From NCBI GenBank assembly GCA_030054025.1, contig JASGCQ010000022.1, positions 1-32,588 on the forward strand: DNA of 32,588 nucleotides, given 5' to 3'. Each line of letters starts with the position of its first letter. The first letter of the stretch is position 1. Under the pieces are notes generated by a model. It saw only the letters and a program-made list of their open reading frames with translations, made no database searches and had not been told where the DNA came from. The stretch comes from Phycisphaerales bacterium (GTDB lineage: Bacteria; Bacteroidota; Bacteroidia; Chitinophagales; Chitinophagaceae). This document shows positions 24,646-32,588 of the stretch, one piece after another. Made by a program: the position numbers and the translations under genes.

Positions 24646-27096
24646 ATGCTCTCATCCAAATATTTTTATTATTTACTTGTTTTCTTGTTGACACCCTCGA
24701 TGCTTATTGCCCAAACGCAAAAGGCAACAATAAAAGGTGTGGTCAATGACGATGCGGGTAATCCCTTTTCGGAGGTGCGCTATTTTATTGCTGAAAGTAG
24801 TATTACAGGCATTACCGATGATAAGGGAGCATACAATATCAGTATTGATTCAGGTGCTTACACCATTATATTTACGAACTTGGGTTATAACCAATTCAAA
24901 AAGAAATTCAGTATCAAGGCAGGAGAAACAAAGACTTTAAATGTCTTGATGAAATCTTCTAACTATGTATTGAAAGGTATCGAAAAGAAAAATGACCGTC
25001 CTAAAGGTGAAGCGGGTGGGGTATATATAGATCCTGCGAAAGCGAAACAAATAGCGGGTCCCATAGGTGGTATAGAAGGCATCATTAAAACATTGGTGGG
25101 TAGTACCAACGAGCTTACTTCGCAGTATAGTGTGCGTGGTGGCAACTACGACGAAAATTTGGTATATGTCAATGATTTTGAAATTTATCGTCCTTTTTTG
25201 GTTCGCAGCGGTCAGCAAGAAGGGCTTAGTTTCGTAAATGCTGATTTGGCGAGTGGAGTTAGTTTTTCTGTAGGTGGCTTCCAGTCTAAGTATGGCGATA
25301 AAATGTCGAGCGTGCTGGATGTAACCTATAAAAAGCCTAAATCATTTGTAGGTTCTGCGATGCTCAGTTTGCTTGGCGGCAGCTTGCACCTTGAGGGGGG
25401 CAGTAAAAATGAGAAACTTAGCTATCTTATTGGTTTGCGCCACAAGAGTAATCAATACCTTTTGCAAGCACAACCTACCAAAGGTATTTACAACCCCTCC
25501 TTTACCGACTTTCAAACTTTAGTCAACTACAAGTTCAATAAAAAATGGGAAATGGAATTAATAGCCAATTATGCACGCAACCGATTTTCATTTATCCCCG
25601 AAGAACAAACCAGCAGTTTCGGTGTCTTGAACAAAGCCTTTAAGTTGGAATTGTTTTATAACGGTGGTGAAATAGATCAATTCGATTCTAAGTTTGGTGG
25701 TTACTCCATTACTTTCCGACCGAATGAAAAATTAAAATTAAAATTATTGGCGTCTGCTTTTCAAACCAACGAAAAAGAAACCTATGATATTACTGGCGAA
25801 TATCGCCTAGGCGAGTTAGAAACCGATTTGGGAAAGTCTGATTTTGGTCGAATCAAGAATTATTTGGGTACTGGATTGATACAAGATTATGCACGAAATT
25901 ATTTGAAAGTAAATGTTGCAACACTTTCTCATCGTGGTTCTTATGCAGCCAATAATCACTTTTTTCAGTGGGGAGTAGATGTTACTACTCTAAACATTGA
26001 GGATAAGCTGCACCAATACCAACGAAGAGATTCTGCGGGTTTTACCCAGCCCTTTAGCACGAGTTCGCTCATGATGCAAAAACTATTTGTAGCATCAAAT
26101 CAATTTAGTGCTTATCGTATTAGTGGTTTTGTACAAGATAATTTCCGTTTTCAAGATTCCGTAAAATTTACGGGTTCTTTGGGTGTGCGCTATTTTCATA
26201 ATACGCTCAATGGTGAAACAATTATAAGCCCTCGCTTACAATTGGGTTTTAAACCTAAATGGAAAAGTGATGTTACCTTTCGTATTGCAGGTGGTTGGTA
26301 TGCACAACCTGCTTTTTATAGAGAGCTGAGAGATTTGGAAGGCAATACCAATACCAATGTGTTGGCACAAAAATCTTTTCATGTGTTGGGCGGTACAGAA
26401 TATAATTTCAAAGTTTCGAATAGTCCTTTTAGAATTACTACTGAATTTTATTACAAAGATCTTTGGGATTTGGTTCCTTATGAGTACGATGGAATCAAAA
26501 TACGTTATTACGGTCAGAACAACAGTCGTGGTCATGCCTATGGTGGCGAAATTCGATTGTATGCCGATTTAGTAAAAGATGCTACTTCTTGGATTAGTAT
26601 TGGAATGTTAAAAACAGAGGAGCGTATTCTTCAGCAATACAAGAATACCGCTGGTGGCGACAGTGCTTCTGTATTATCAGGTTTTATTCCTCGCCCCACC
26701 GATCAAAGATTGATGGTGGCTATGTATTTTCAAGATTACCTGCCGCAGAATAAAAATTTTAGAGTACACATCAATTTGATGTATGGCACTGGGTTGCCAT
26801 TCGGGCCTCCTGATGGCAATAAAGTGGATGATGTATTGCGTATGCCTGCCTATCGCCGTGTAGATATTGGCTTCTCGGCACTTTTGTTGGATGGTCAGAA
26901 ACCTAATCGTCCTGCACACAGTTTTTTTCGAAATATGCACTCTATTTGGACGAGTTTCGAAGTGTTTAATTTGCTCAACATACAAAATACACTTTCCTAC
27001 ATCTGGGTTCAAGACCAAACCAGCGGTAAGGTATATGCGGTACCTAATAGACTTACTGCTCGTTTATTTAATGTTAAGTTTATTGTCGAGTTTTAG
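24646..27096 (+). CDS. TonB-dependent outer-membrane receptor
   Basis: This is an 816-aa outer-membrane protein. A signal peptide (to about residue 23, ending LIAQ) is followed by a CarboxypepD-reg-like beta domain (about 27-105, starting ATIKGVVNDDAGNPFSEV), a plug domain (about 110-230, with SQYSVRGGNYDENLVYVND) and a beta-barrel that finishes in the expected aromatic terminal strand (VKFIVEF). Such receptors import siderophores, vitamins, glycans or other large ligands using TonB energy. No SusD-like partner or other substrate clue lies nearby. It follows rpe by 28 bases, so it may share its transcript. Confidence 0.9.
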   Translation: MLSSKYFYYLLVFLLTPSMLIAQTQKATIKGVVNDDAGNPFSEVRYFIAESSITGITDDKGAYNISIDSGAYTIIFTNLGYNQFKKKFSIKAGETKTLNVLMKSSNYVLKGIEKKNDRPKGEAGGVYIDPAKAKQIAGPIGGIEGIIKTLVGSTNELTSQYSVRGGNYDENLVYVNDFEIYRPFLVRSGQQEGLSFVNADLASGVSFSVGGFQSKYGDKMSSVLDVTYKKPKSFVGSAMLSLLGGSLHLEGGSKNEKLSYLIGLRHKSNQYLLQAQPTKGIYNPSFTDFQTLVNYKFNKKWEMELIANYARNRFSFIPEEQTSSFGVLNKAFKLELFYNGGEIDQFDSKFGGYSITFRPNEKLKLKLLASAFQTNEKETYDITGEYRLGELETDLGKSDFGRIKNYLGTGLIQDYARNYLKVNVATLSHRGSYAANNHFFQWGVDVTTLNIEDKLHQYQRRDSAGFTQPFSTSSLMMQKLFVASNQFSAYRISGFVQDNFRFQDSVKFTGSLGVRYFHNTLNGETIISPRLQLGFKPKWKSDVTFRIAGGWYAQPAFYRELRDLEGNTNTNVLAQKSFHVLGGTEYNFKVSNSPFRITTEFYYKDLWDLVPYEYDGIKIRYYGQNNSRGHAYGGEIRLYADLVKDATSWISIGMLKTEERILQQYKNTAGGDSASVLSGFIPRPTDQRLMVAMYFQDYLPQNKNFRVHINLMYGTGLPFGPPDGNKVDDVLRMPAYRRVDIGFSALLLDGQKPNRPAHSFFRNMHSIWTSFEVFNLLNIQNTLSYIWVQDQTSGKVYAVPNRLTARLFNVKFIVEF

Positions 27097-27190
27097 AGTT
27101 GTTTGCCGAAAATCCCCCTATTTTCGCACCTACTCTTGACATAGGGAACATTTCTATTTCATACCATTGCAGTTGTAAATTGTTAAGCCG

Positions 27191-29998
27191 ATGAAAAAAA
27201 TAATCCTCTTTTTATTCATGAGCACTTTTTGCTCCATCTTTACTTATGCCCAACAAAAGTTGATTACAGGAAAACTTGTGGATACTTTTAATAATGAAAC
27301 ACTTGAATATGCTACAGTAGTAGTGCTTCGAGCATCCGATTCGATACTGCTGAGCTATACACGCAGCGATAAGGATGGGGCCTTTGCCATAAATGTGCCA
27401 GACGAGAAAAGGTATATGATACTGATTACCTATCCAGGCTTTGCAGATTATATCGACATCGTATCGGCATCGGCAAACCCAACGCTAGAGTTGGGCAGAT
27501 TGGTGCTCTTTACACGAGAAAAAATCTTGAGCGAATTTGTGATTAGACAAAAGAGAGGTTCTATAATTATCAAAGGAGATACTACCGAATACTTGGCGGA
27601 TAGCTTTCAAGTAGATGCTAATGCAAATGTGGAGTCTTTACTGAAAAAACTCCCCGGACTGCAAGTGGATAAAAATGGGCAAGTAACCGCTCAAGGAGAG
27701 AAGGTGCAAAAAATATTGGTTGATGGTGAAGAATTTTTTAGCGATGACCCTGCTGTTGTGAATAGAAATCTACAAGCTAAAACAGTAGAGAAAGTGCAGA
27801 TATTTGACAAAAAAAGTGAGAATGCAACTTTTACCGGCATTGATGATGGTCAAAGAACAAAGTCCATCAACTTGATGCTCAAGGATAAATACAAAAAAGG
27901 ATATTTTGGCAAACTAGATTTTGGTGGTGGTAATGATGCTTTCTTCGAAAATCAGGGTATGCTCAATGTCTTTAGAGGCAAAATGAAATTTTCGGTTTTT
28001 GGAATAGCTGCCAGCACTGGTAGAATAGGTCTTTCTTACGATGATAACAGCAAATTTGGAAGTGGGAATAACATGATGTCTGACGGTGAAAGCGGGGTGT
28101 TTTTTTCCGTGATGAACACAGATGACGATGATGTCGGATGGGGTGGCACCTATGATGGACAAGGTTTGCCTAAGGCGTGGACAGCAGGGGCTCACTTTTC
28201 TGATAAATGGTATAAAGACAAAAACCATATTAATGGTAATTATAAATTTAGCAGAAGAAATATTGAGACGCTGAATAATACACTCTCTCAGTATAGCTTA
28301 GCTGATACTGTTTATTACAACGATCAAAAAAGTAATACATTTTCTACATCAGATAGGCACAGCATTAGCGGTATGTATGAATATAATATTGATTCGCTCT
28401 CTACTTTAAAATTGACCGCAAATGGTGCGCAAACAACAAAGTCGAGTGTTGATGATAATAGTACAGATTCCAAAGGGGCAAAGGGGGGCTTGATTAATAA
28501 TAGTGAACGAAAAACTACTAACGACGGACAAAGCCAAAACTTGAACACCTCCTTAATTTGGAAAAAGAAATTCTTAAAGAAGGGTAGAAATGTTTTGATT
28601 GAAGCAGATTTTCGGCAGACACACAATAATAATGATGGTTATTTGAAAGCACTGAATTCTTTTTATAAAGAAGGGGTCAAGGATAGCTCTAACACTATTG
28701 ACCAAAAGAAAAAAAATGAATCCCAATCTATTTCTATAGGAGCTAATATTACCTATACAGAACCTATTTCAAAGAAAGGATTTTTAGAATTGAGGTATAA
28801 ATTCAATAATCAAAATAGAAATTCAAAGCAATTGTCTTTTAATAAAGATGCGGCAAATGCATATACTCAATTGGATAGTGTATTTAGTACAGATTATGAT
28901 TTTGGAGTCAATACTCATCAAGTAGGAACTAGCTTACGTTGGGTGTTTGATAAGGTCAATTATTCTTTTGGGGCAGCGGTAGCCAATACAAAATTTATCC
29001 AAGCAGATAATTTGGCAAATACGACCAAAGACAGAACCTTCAATAATTTTTTTCCTTCAGCATCTATTAATATAAAGTTTACAAAGCAAAGCAATCTCTA
29101 TTTGAATTACAATGGGAGTACTCAGCAGCCTAGTATAGACCAATTGCAGCCTATTCGCCAAAATAGTGATCCCCTTAACATCACTATCGGCAATCCTAAC
29201 CTTCGACAAGAATTTGATCATTCTATTTATTTCAGATACAATAGTTATAAGGTATTGCAGAACACTTATTACTATGCGGGTGGTGGAACAAATTTTGTAA
29301 ATGACGATATCAGTCGAAGTGATATAGTTTCAGCTTCTGGTATCCGTGTTTCTCAATATTTCAATGTTAATGGTAATTTTAATTCTAATTTATACCTCGG
29401 TGCAGGGTATAAAATCAGAAAATGGGACTTAGATTTTGGATTTAATCTCTCTGCTAATCAAAGTCGTGTTAATAATTTTGTGAATAATTCGCTCAACAGA
29501 AATGATAATAACTCGTATAATTTCGGATTGAGATTTGGTTATGACAAAGAAAAGAAAGTGGACATTAGCTTCAACCCTTCTATTGCTTATACCGACAACC
29601 ATAGCAGCATCGGCAACCAAAATACTGCCTTCTGGAGTACTACTCAAGAGCTAACGGTCAATTACTACTTACCTTTTAAAATGCTGTTGAATGTGGATAT
29701 TAGTTGGCACATACGTCAGCGCACTGTTATTTTTGATCAAAATAATAACGTGTTTTTGGCTAATGCTTATTTGTCCAAGAAATTCACCAAAAACGATGCA
29801 GTAGAAATTCGTGCCTCTGTTTTTGACATATTCAATCAAAATCTTGGATTTAGTCGTTATGGACAAGGTAATACTGTAACACAACAGAGTTACAACACCA
29901 TTCGCCGCTATGGATTACTATCAGTTATTTGGAATTTCACCAAATCGACAAAAGATAAAACGCCAACAGAGCCTGATATCATGGAGATTAAAAATTAA
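27191..29998 (+). CDS. Outer-membrane beta-barrel family receptor with CarboxypepD-reg domain
   Basis: This 935-aa protein has a signal peptide (MKKIILFLFMSTFCSIFTYA), an N-terminal CarboxypepD-reg-like domain (about 24-105), a plug region with LKKLPGLQVDKNGQVTAQGE and ILVDGEEFFSDDP, and a large C-terminal barrel of the OMP_b-brl type typical of Bacteroidota. The plug signature K-x-L-P-G and the phrase VDGEEFF are characteristic of the receptor family that sits next to GLPGLI proteins. The GLPGLI gene indeed follows after 39 bases. The barrel ends in a charged tail (MEIKN) rather than an aromatic residue, which is often seen in this family. Ligand unknown. Confidence 0.9.
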   Translation: MKKIILFLFMSTFCSIFTYAQQKLITGKLVDTFNNETLEYATVVVLRASDSILLSYTRSDKDGAFAINVPDEKRYMILITYPGFADYIDIVSASANPTLELGRLVLFTREKILSEFVIRQKRGSIIIKGDTTEYLADSFQVDANANVESLLKKLPGLQVDKNGQVTAQGEKVQKILVDGEEFFSDDPAVVNRNLQAKTVEKVQIFDKKSENATFTGIDDGQRTKSINLMLKDKYKKGYFGKLDFGGGNDAFFENQGMLNVFRGKMKFSVFGIAASTGRIGLSYDDNSKFGSGNNMMSDGESGVFFSVMNTDDDDVGWGGTYDGQGLPKAWTAGAHFSDKWYKDKNHINGNYKFSRRNIETLNNTLSQYSLADTVYYNDQKSNTFSTSDRHSISGMYEYNIDSLSTLKLTANGAQTTKSSVDDNSTDSKGAKGGLINNSERKTTNDGQSQNLNTSLIWKKKFLKKGRNVLIEADFRQTHNNNDGYLKALNSFYKEGVKDSSNTIDQKKKNESQSISIGANITYTEPISKKGFLELRYKFNNQNRNSKQLSFNKDAANAYTQLDSVFSTDYDFGVNTHQVGTSLRWVFDKVNYSFGAAVANTKFIQADNLANTTKDRTFNNFFPSASINIKFTKQSNLYLNYNGSTQQPSIDQLQPIRQNSDPLNITIGNPNLRQEFDHSIYFRYNSYKVLQNTYYYAGGGTNFVNDDISRSDIVSASGIRVSQYFNVNGNFNSNLYLGAGYKIRKWDLDFGFNLSANQSRVNNFVNNSLNRNDNNSYNFGLRFGYDKEKKVDISFNPSIAYTDNHSSIGNQNTAFWSTTQELTVNYYLPFKMLLNVDISWHIRQRTVIFDQNNNVFLANAYLSKKFTKNDAVEIRASVFDIFNQNLGFSRYGQGNTVTQQSYNTIRRYGLLSVIWNFTKSTKDKTPTEPDIMEIKN

Positions 29999-30037
29999 TT
30001 CTAAACCCGATTATGTTTAATCTAAAGTTATTTTGAA

Positions 30038-30787
30038 ATGAAAAGTATAATTCTGAGCAGTGTATTAGTAATGACTTGCCTATCCTTGGTCTCTAAGGGA
30101 CAAGTTATTTTGCAAGGCAAAATTGAGTATCAACGCAAAATGAATATTCATCGTCAATTTGATGATATGAGTGGCGATAACAATAGTTATATGGAGGCTT
30201 TTATCGCTAAAATTCCTAAATTCGATACGAGAAACTTTGCTCTGGTTTTTAACTCCAAGCAGAGTAAATATAGCCCAGTAAAGCACGACGAAAACCCAAT
30301 GCTAGCTATGATGGGTGGCTTACCAGGTACCGAAACTGTTGTTTGGAATGATTTAGAACACCAGAAGACAATTGCCTCGAAGAAAGTGTATGAACAAGCT
30401 TTTTTGGTAGATGATAACATACGCAAATACACTTGGAAAATATTAGAAGAAGTGCGCACTATTGCAGGCTTTAGTTGCAGAAAAGCAGTTACTAAAATAA
30501 ATGACAGCGTTGTAGTTGTTGCCTTTTATACCGATAAAATTTCGGTAAGTTCGGGTCCCGAAATGTTTGCCGGATTGCCTGGTATGATTATGGAATTGGC
30601 CATTCCTCGATTATTTACCACTTGGGTTGCTCAATCTGTTGTTTTAGAAACTGTAGCCCCCGACCAACTTACAGTACCTGAAAAAGGTAAAAAAACTACT
30701 ATTGTAGATATGGAAAAGTCCATCAGAAGCAGTACAAAAAGTTGGGGAAAATTTGCAGATAAAAGTATATGGTGGTCGAACTTGTAA
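30038..30787 (+). CDS. GLPGLI family protein
   Basis: This 249-aa secreted protein has a signal peptide of about 21 residues ending SKGQ and a family-defining motif GLPGMI (variant of GLPGLI) at residues about 183-188, followed by MELAIPRLFTTW. Upstream, the TWKILEE-x-x-TIAGFSCRKA segment matches the usual family body, with the single cysteine after GFS. The family is of unknown function, restricted mainly to Bacteroidota, and is generally encoded next to the type of outer-membrane receptor found here at 27191-29998, so the two likely act together at the envelope. Confidence 0.9.
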   Translation: MKSIILSSVLVMTCLSLVSKGQVILQGKIEYQRKMNIHRQFDDMSGDNNSYMEAFIAKIPKFDTRNFALVFNSKQSKYSPVKHDENPMLAMMGGLPGTETVVWNDLEHQKTIASKKVYEQAFLVDDNIRKYTWKILEEVRTIAGFSCRKAVTKINDSVVVVAFYTDKISVSSGPEMFAGLPGMIMELAIPRLFTTWVAQSVVLETVAPDQLTVPEKGKKTTIVDMEKSIRSSTKSWGKFADKSIWWSNL

Positions 30788-30789
30788 CG

Positions 30790-30797
30790 TACTTTTG
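30790..30797 (+). promoter_or_regulatory. -7 element before ispH
   Basis: TACTTTTG followed by CA matches TAnnTTTG. It is 38 bases upstream of the ispH ATG. The leader contains a 6-bp hairpin, TAGCCA-ACGA-TGGCTA, at 30802-30817. No clear -33 element is present. Confidence 0.45.
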
Positions 30798-30835
30798 CAG
30801 ATAGCCAACGATGGCTACCTCATTTTATTGTTTCG

Positions 30836-32056
30836 ATGAAAACTTTTAATGTCCCTGCCCACTATCGTAGTCCCTTAATTTCGGCCATCAAACATAAGCG
30901 TAAAGCCAATGATAAATTAAAGAAAGATTTTTCGCCAACGATACTCAGTATCGGTTCTGTTGATATTATATTGGCTCGTCATTTTGGATTTTGCTATGGT
31001 GTGGAAAATGCGATTGAAATTGCCTTTCGTGCTATAGATGAAAATCCGGATAAGCGCATTTTTTTATTGAGCGAAATGATACACAATCCCAGTGTAAATG
31101 CCGATTTAGTGGCACGCGGCGTTCGTTTTGTTATGGATACTTCCGGCAGAATGCTCATGAGTTGGGATGAGTTAACCAATTCTGATATTGTTATCGTTCC
31201 TGCCTTTGGTACAACGGTAGAAATGGAGGCCTTGTTGCGCAATAAGGGAATAGAACCCGCCACTTATGAAACTACTTGCCCTTTTGTGGAGAAAGTATGG
31301 AATAGAGCTGAAAAAATAGGTAAGGAGGGTTATACCATAGTGGTGCATGGCAAACCCAAACATGAGGAAACACGAGCAACTTTTTCGCATAGCAATGTAC
31401 ATACCCCAACTGTGGTCGTAAAAGATATGCACGAAGCTCAAATATTGGCTCAATACATCACTAGGCAAAAACCAGCAGAAGAGTTCTACCAACAATTCAA
31501 AGGTCAATATTCTGAGGGCTTTGATGTACTCAATGACTTACAGCGTATTGGAGTAGTGAATCAAACCACGATGTTGGCAAGTGAAACCCAAGGTATTGCT
31601 GATTTTTTAAAACACACTATTTTGGAGTATTATCCACAAGATATAGAAACAGCACATTTTGCAGAAAATCGCGACACCCTTTGTTATGCCACAAATGATA
31701 ATCAAACTGCAGTACAAGGCATGCTGGAAGAAACTGCAGATTTTGCCATTGTGATAGGCGGATACAACAGTTCCAATACTTCGCACTTGGTAGAGCTTTG
31801 TGAAGAAAAACTACCCACTTATTTTATTAAAGATGAGTTTTGCCTGATTAACGAAAAACTCATATCTCATTTCGATTGGCGCAATCATGCCGAGGAAATA
31901 ACGGCTGATTTTATTCCTTCAAAAGCTAAACTAAAAATAATGATTACCTCGGGAGCCTCTTGCCCCGATGCGCTTGTTGAGCGTATTGTTCATAGATTGG
32001 CTGAATTGACTGGTAACCAAGAATATATTCCACGTTTAATTGATGAATGGACCTGA
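30836..32056 (+). CDS. ispH: 4-hydroxy-3-methylbut-2-enyl diphosphate reductase
   Basis: IspH catalyses the last step of the MEP isoprenoid pathway, reducing HMBPP to isopentenyl and dimethylallyl diphosphate with an iron-sulfur cluster. The three cluster cysteines are Cys53 (FGFCYGVENA), Cys148 (TTCPFVEKV) and Cys376 (GASCPDAL). Residues for substrate binding are recognisable around VHGKPKHEE and NQTTMLASET. At 406 aa it is about 90 residues longer than the E. coli enzyme, with an N-terminal extension of some 40 residues before the first motif and an insert after HGKPKHEE, as in the long form found in Bacteroidota, cyanobacteria and plants. Confidence 0.96.
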   Translation: MKTFNVPAHYRSPLISAIKHKRKANDKLKKDFSPTILSIGSVDIILARHFGFCYGVENAIEIAFRAIDENPDKRIFLLSEMIHNPSVNADLVARGVRFVMDTSGRMLMSWDELTNSDIVIVPAFGTTVEMEALLRNKGIEPATYETTCPFVEKVWNRAEKIGKEGYTIVVHGKPKHEETRATFSHSNVHTPTVVVKDMHEAQILAQYITRQKPAEEFYQQFKGQYSEGFDVLNDLQRIGVVNQTTMLASETQGIADFLKHTILEYYPQDIETAHFAENRDTLCYATNDNQTAVQGMLEETADFAIVIGGYNSSNTSHLVELCEEKLPTYFIKDEFCLINEKLISHFDWRNHAEEITADFIPSKAKLKIMITSGASCPDALVERIVHRLAELTGNQEYIPRLIDEWT

Positions 32057-32588
32057 CTTTTTTATTAGCTTTATAAAATTAATATTATACATCTGACATA
32101 AATTATTTTGAAAATTTGTGATTGCAGCAATAATCTTGCGCCTCAATCCCAATCGCCTTCTTCTGTTGCGCTATTTTTCTGCGAGTACTCTAAAAATTTT
32201 CAGTGTTGGCAAATCGTTACGCAGACCGAAACCTTATTACTTCAATCCCAACCATTTCGCCTACTAGGCAAAAAGAAATGGCATACACAAAAGAGGCTAA
32301 TAGTGATTCATAAAGCCAACAGTATAACACTGCATAAAAAAGAAAAGACTCGTTAAAAAATGAGCCTTAAATTCTTAGACTTTACGTTATCCGAGGATAA
32401 GAGGCATTGCAAAGCATCGCAATGCAAGTATATCACTATTTTTATCAAAAACAACCCAAGTATCACGCATTAAAAAGTGAATAGTAAAAAGAACAGAACC
32501 ACAAAACCAATTCATAAAATACACTTACAAGCCATTAATCCCAAAAAGTTCAATAGGCTTTAATCTTCTAATGACCGTCAATAGGTTT
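32057..32588. other. Right flank with no confident gene
   Basis: A plus-strand frame at 32108-32356 (82 codons, TTG start) has no ATG, no recognisable family and no promoter. The hairpin-forming GCATTGC, eight bases, GCAATGC lies near 32403-32424. On the minus strand the last 60 bases are open for about 19 codons ending TAA near 32526 (tail ...RRLKPIELFGINGL), possibly the 3' end of a gene starting beyond the window, but this is too short to support. Confidence 0.3.

Noticed and set aside
32108..32356. 82-codon frame with TTG start after ispH
   Set aside because: There is no family signature, no initiation signal and no coding context. It is noted in the flank entry but not called as a gene.
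32527..32588. Possible CRISPR-like or short repeat at the right edge (TCAATAGGcTT and TCAATAGGTTT)
   Set aside because: There are only two short imperfect copies with no regular spacer; the window ends before anything can be confirmed.

Overview
The window reads as a chromosomal segment of a Bacteroidota bacterium, most likely of the Chitinophagia/Sphingobacteriia side (inference). The base composition is AT-rich. The gene content includes two outer-membrane receptors with CarboxypepD-reg-type N-termini, a GLPGLI-family protein, a GldM C-terminal-like protein, a long-form IspH and a Kdo-8-P synthase, which implies LPS. Several upstream regions carry the Bacteroidota -7 promoter motif TAnnTTTG, and Shine-Dalgarno sequences are mostly absent. 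Almost everything is housekeeping or envelope biology. I did not find a new multi-gene defence or mobile system; the closest thing is a decayed scrap of a phospholipase D-like nuclease domain.

Layout. 1-356 is non-coding, with a phased CGGAC hexamer cluster. 357-2822 (+) is an AsmA-like envelope protein, convergent with a minus-strand block: a DPP-IV-type S9 peptidase (2857-4980), kdsA (5069-5884), a non-catalytic M16 subunit (5920-7206) and oxyR (7262-8221). Divergent from oxyR are a cystathionine beta-synthase with CBS domains (8486-9847), a small membrane protein (9850-10209) and a signal-less metal/cobalamin-type binding protein (10215-11108). The C-terminus of that last protein runs into the PLD-domain remnant (about 11013-11271). 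Next come a secreted M28 aminopeptidase (11403-12773), a GldM-C-like secreted protein whose start codon appears lost (12785-13510), an NTF2/SnoaL-like protein (13461-13811), cysS (13867-15363) and an MsbA-type ABC exporter (15372-17174).

A gene-poor stretch of about 1 kb holds a good promoter, tRNA-Pro(TGG) with its terminator, and an unassigned open frame. dnaG (18182-20122) follows, then a lipoprotein (20201-21061) and a Cys/Met-metabolism PLP enzyme (21089-22312), each stretch ending in a hairpin terminator. After a 0.6 kb non-coding gap come a TPR lipoprotein (22900-23919), rpe (23970-24617), a TonB-dependent receptor (24646-27096), an OMP beta-barrel/GLPGLI pair (27191-30787) and ispH (30836-32056). 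The last 0.5 kb holds no convincing gene.

Functional threads. The cystathionine beta-synthase and the gamma-lyase-type enzyme could together form a reverse transsulfuration route from homocysteine to cysteine. CysS then charges tRNA with the product. OxyR, divergent from the beta-synthase, has the classical redox cysteine pair. KdsA, the MsbA-type exporter, the AsmA-like protein and the receptors all serve the outer membrane.
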